Made by a program: the position numbers and the translations under genes. From assembly GCA_947165485.1 (NCBI GenBank), contig CAMVAP010000005.1, positions 27,607 to 91,606 on the forward strand: DNA of 64,000 nt, in the 5' to 3' direction. The notes beneath the pieces are model-generated. The model searched no databases. It was given only the letters and a program-made list of their open reading frames with translations, and was not told the origin of the DNA. The DNA comes from an uncultured Prevotellaceae bacterium (GTDB lineage: Bacteria > Bacteroidota > Bacteroidia > Bacteroidales > Muribaculaceae). Positions 61,881 through 64,000 of the stretch are shown here, one piece after another (the stretch's first letter is position 1; each line of letters begins with the position of its first letter).

Positions 61881-63809
61881 CTTCTTAGGCTTCTGCGTAC
61901 TCTTGAGTTTCAGATTGATGTAGGATGTCTTACCCTTTTTCACCTTCACCTTCTTGCTCTCGTAGAGGTTCTCGCCGCCATAGTACAGTTCCAGTTTATA
62001 CTTATCGGGTTGCAGGTTGGTGAACACAAACACACCATTGTCCAGATTATCGGTCGTATATACACGGCTCAAGACGCCACGGCCATTGTACAACCGCAGC
62101 AAGGCACCATTGATGGGCAACAGCTCATCCTCGCCAAACACCCGTTTGTCCTCGTCATGGCGTTGCAGGTCGCTCCAGCGCACAGTACCGGCCACAACGC
62201 TGTTTTTGAACTTTCCCTTGCGGCCAAAGTACTCATCGATGCCCAGCGACTGGTTCCAGGCCTCCAGCCAGCAGTAGCTGTCGTTGAGCAGGCGCTCGCG
62301 CTCGGGCAGGTAGTCATGGAAAGACCCCTCGCTCAAGAAGCCCGGCAGCTTGTTGAACCGCAACACGCCCAGGCCCACCTTGTAGCCCCAGTCATAGAAC
62401 GACCAGTCGCCACGGCTGCGCTCACCATGGGTCCACACCGCCAGAGCGTTCTGGACGGCATATTTCATCACCAGATCACTCAGCTTGAGGCTACCCTCTA
62501 CGACGGGTTGTCCGTCCCAACCGCGGTACAAGCCCAGCGGGAAGTTGATGCGCTTGTCGATGCCCGTGGCATTGCTATGGATCGAGAAGAAAATGTCGGC
62601 ACCGCTATTGGCGGCCAGGGCAACAATTTCAAACAGATCCAAGTCGTCCTCGGTATAGTTGGTCTTGCGGGAGATGGCAGTCTCATAGCCCTTGTTGGTA
62701 AGGATTTCCTGTAGGGCCAGGCCCTTGGTCAGGTTAGAGTTGGACTCATAGTAGTGCAGCGTGTCCTGCTTGCCGATGACCCACGTGGGCACATGACGAT
62801 CGTCACTGTCGTGTCCCCCATGGCCAGGATTGATATAGATACGCGGCACGTCCTTCTTGCTGGCGGGATTCTTCACCTTTTCGGTCTTGCCCTTGCCCTG
62901 GGTGGCAGGTTGCCACGTGGCGGCGGGAATGTCCAATTCCATCTGTTTCACCTCACCGCTATAGAGTATCGAATACACGATCTTGCCGTTGCACACCATG
63001 GGTTGAACCGCACGCTCGTCACGCGCCGAGATGGGCTTGCACACCTCGCCATCGACACCCAGCAGCCAGATGCGACTACCGCTAGTGCGCACGTTACCCG
63101 CATTGCTCATGGCCACGATGTAATTATTGTTATACCAGCTGGGCATCAGGTACTGACCCAGCTCGGCCAGCACTTGACCGTTGAGGTCACAGACGTATAG
63201 CCCCCGTGCCGCGGCTTCAAACATCACCTTAGTGCCATCGGGCGACAACGAGGCCCACAGGTAGCCATTGCTCTCTTGTACGGGCTGTAACACGCGCGTG
63301 CTACCCACCTCGTCAACCAGATACAGCTTGTCGCCACGGGTGTAGGCCCAAGCGCCCACCCTGTTGTTGTTGCGGTAATACTGTTGCTCACCATTGATGA
63401 CAACACCACGGGCGGCATGGAGGGCTTGCACTTGACCATGCTGGGCCTTGAGTACCACCTTATTCTCACCCGTTGAGGGGTCATAGCAATGGCCAGTGCG
63501 ATAGACCAGGCCCTTCTTCATGACCTGTTGTGTCACATAATATACCTTGCCGTCGGCACCAAAGATGGCATCATAACCCGGATGGCCCACGCTCGACACG
63601 GTGGTCACTGCGCCCGTTGCCAGATTCTTGAGCATCAGGCTTGTGCCCTCGATGGGCGAGTAGAGCAGCCACTGCCCGTCGGGGCTGATCTGCGGGAAAA
63701 AGCCGCAACTGTCCACCAGCGTTTTCACGCTGCCATGCTTCACACCGGCAGCGCCGCTTCCCAGCACACACAGGCACACCAATGCCATCACCATGTAAAT
63801 TCTTTTCAT
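61878..63809 (-). CDS. Secreted propeller-amidase fusion (TolB-like propeller + Amidase_3)
   Basis: A 643-residue secreted protein (signal peptide to ~GAAG, residue 21). Residues ~25-310 form a TolB/PD40-type propeller (FFPQISPDGQWLLYS, GYLWASLSPDGTKVMFEAA, MPSWYNNNYIVAMSN). Residues ~325-560 are an Amidase_3 domain with YINPGHGGHDSDD, YYESNSNLTKGLALQ, FSIHSNAT and FLSEGSFHDY. The last ~80 residues (NGVFVFTNLQPDKYKLELYY) are a Cna-B-like or carboxypeptidase-regulatory-like beta domain. It combines what the two downstream genes encode separately. Confidence 0.87.
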   Translation of the reverse strand: MKRIYMVMALVCLCVLGSGAAGVKHGSVKTLVDSCGFFPQISPDGQWLLYSPIEGTSLMLKNLATGAVTTVSSVGHPGYDAIFGADGKVYYVTQQVMKKGLVYRTGHCYDPSTGENKVVLKAQHGQVQALHAARGVVINGEQQYYRNNNRVGAWAYTRGDKLYLVDEVGSTRVLQPVQESNGYLWASLSPDGTKVMFEAAARGLYVCDLNGQVLAELGQYLMPSWYNNNYIVAMSNAGNVRTSGSRIWLLGVDGEVCKPISARDERAVQPMVCNGKIVYSILYSGEVKQMELDIPAATWQPATQGKGKTEKVKNPASKKDVPRIYINPGHGGHDSDDRHVPTWVIGKQDTLHYYESNSNLTKGLALQEILTNKGYETAISRKTNYTEDDLDLFEIVALAANSGADIFFSIHSNATGIDKRINFPLGLYRGWDGQPVVEGSLKLSDLVMKYAVQNALAVWTHGERSRGDWSFYDWGYKVGLGVLRFNKLPGFLSEGSFHDYLPERERLLNDSYCWLEAWNQSLGIDEYFGRKGKFKNSVVAGTVRWSDLQRHDEDKRVFGEDELLPINGALLRLYNGRGVLSRVYTTDNLDNGVFVFTNLQPDKYKLELYYGGENLYESKKVKVKKGKTSYINLKLKSTQKPKK

Positions 63810-63839
63810 AATCAGATCGCTTTATTTCATTTTAACAAG

Positions 63840-63847
63840 CAAAATTA
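63840..63847 (-). promoter_or_regulatory. Promoter -7 element of the propeller-amidase operon
   Basis: Minus-strand TAATTTTG (63847-63840) matches TAnnTTTG. A -33 TTTG at the right distance is absent. Transcription would begin near 63833, ~24 bases before the start codon. Confidence 0.5.
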
Positions 63848-63945
63848 ATGAAATGTTTTGAATTTTCAGTTTTTCAACCCTGTTTTTTCAGTACAACCGA
63901 TGCTTGGGGGCTCATCGCAGGCATTACACCACCGCCACTATTAAA

Positions 63946-64000
63946 AGAGGCTGTGTCATAATGAAGTGCCCCCAAAAAGTTAGACGTTAAACACGTTTAT
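63946..64000. mobile_element. Probable edge of an IS3-like insertion sequence next to a truncated repeat copy
   Basis: AGAGGCTGTGTCATAAT (63946-63962) matches 16 of 17 bases of the start of the dispersed repeat at 42737. It is followed at once by TGAAGTGCCCCCAAAAAG and TTAGAC, the kind of terminal sequence seen in IS3-family elements. The transposase would lie beyond the window. The other half of the repeat would be expected past the element. Confidence 0.45.

Overview
The window looks like a chromosome segment of a gut-type Bacteroidales bacterium, most plausibly Muribaculaceae or Prevotellaceae. The evidence is Bacteroidota promoters (TTTG, 19-20 bases, TAnnTTTG), weak Shine-Dalgarno use, a TamL-type lipoprotein, DUF5106 and DUF4922 proteins, and C-terminal sorting domains typical of type IX secretion. 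No rRNA is present, so the family-level call is inference.

Layout. (1) 1-5.6 kb, minus strand: probable operon DUF151 nuclease - nucleoside permease - rsmE - kdsA - TPR protein - tamL-like (cut by the window edge). (2) 5.7-10.1 kb, minus: DUF5106 protein, DoxX protein, mnmA, EptA-like transferase. (3) 10.1-15.2 kb, plus: a gene-poor stretch with a stray hairpin, tRNA-Val(UAC), an RluB/RsuA-type pseudouridine synthase with a long QGGYQQR-repeat tail, asnS and recA. (4) 15.5-22.1 kb, plus: a 1600-residue secreted protein with several starch-binding-like modules, and a secreted protein ending in a dockerin pair. (5) 22.1-41.8 kb, minus: a surface-polysaccharide locus of 19 genes. It has Ugd plus a UDP-glucuronate 4-epimerase, eight glycosyltransferases, a WbsX/GH99-like protein, TupA-like and ATP-grasp ligases, LicD (broken by one in-frame TGA), acyl- and acetyltransferases, a DegT aminotransferase, and two flippases but no recognisable polymerase. 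A GxxExxY nuclease-like gene sits in this locus between two ~85 bp direct repeats. (6) 42.0-56.3 kb, minus: a probable ten-gene peptidoglycan breakdown and salvage operon with a good promoter at its head and a terminator at its end. It encodes a large amidase, a glycosyltransferase, a DUF4922 protein, SpoIID/LytB, an AmpG-like permease, NamZ, a NagX-like acyltransferase, a BadF-type sugar kinase (MurK-like), MurQ and an SGNH hydrolase. (7) 56.6-63.8 kb, minus: a second, diverged BadF-type kinase, an Hsp20 chaperone with what looks like a sigma-54 promoter and paired upstream palindromes, and three related genes (amidase, TolB-like propeller, and a propeller-amidase fusion). (8) The right edge appears to enter an IS3-like element.

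Best leads: the repeat-flanked GxxExxY cassette; the sigma-54-type control region of hsp20; heptanucleotide TAG arrays that start at three stop codons; the peptidoglycan operon with its uncharacterised members; the propeller/amidase fission-fusion trio; the nonsense mutation in licD; and a ~90-100 bp dispersed intergenic repeat.
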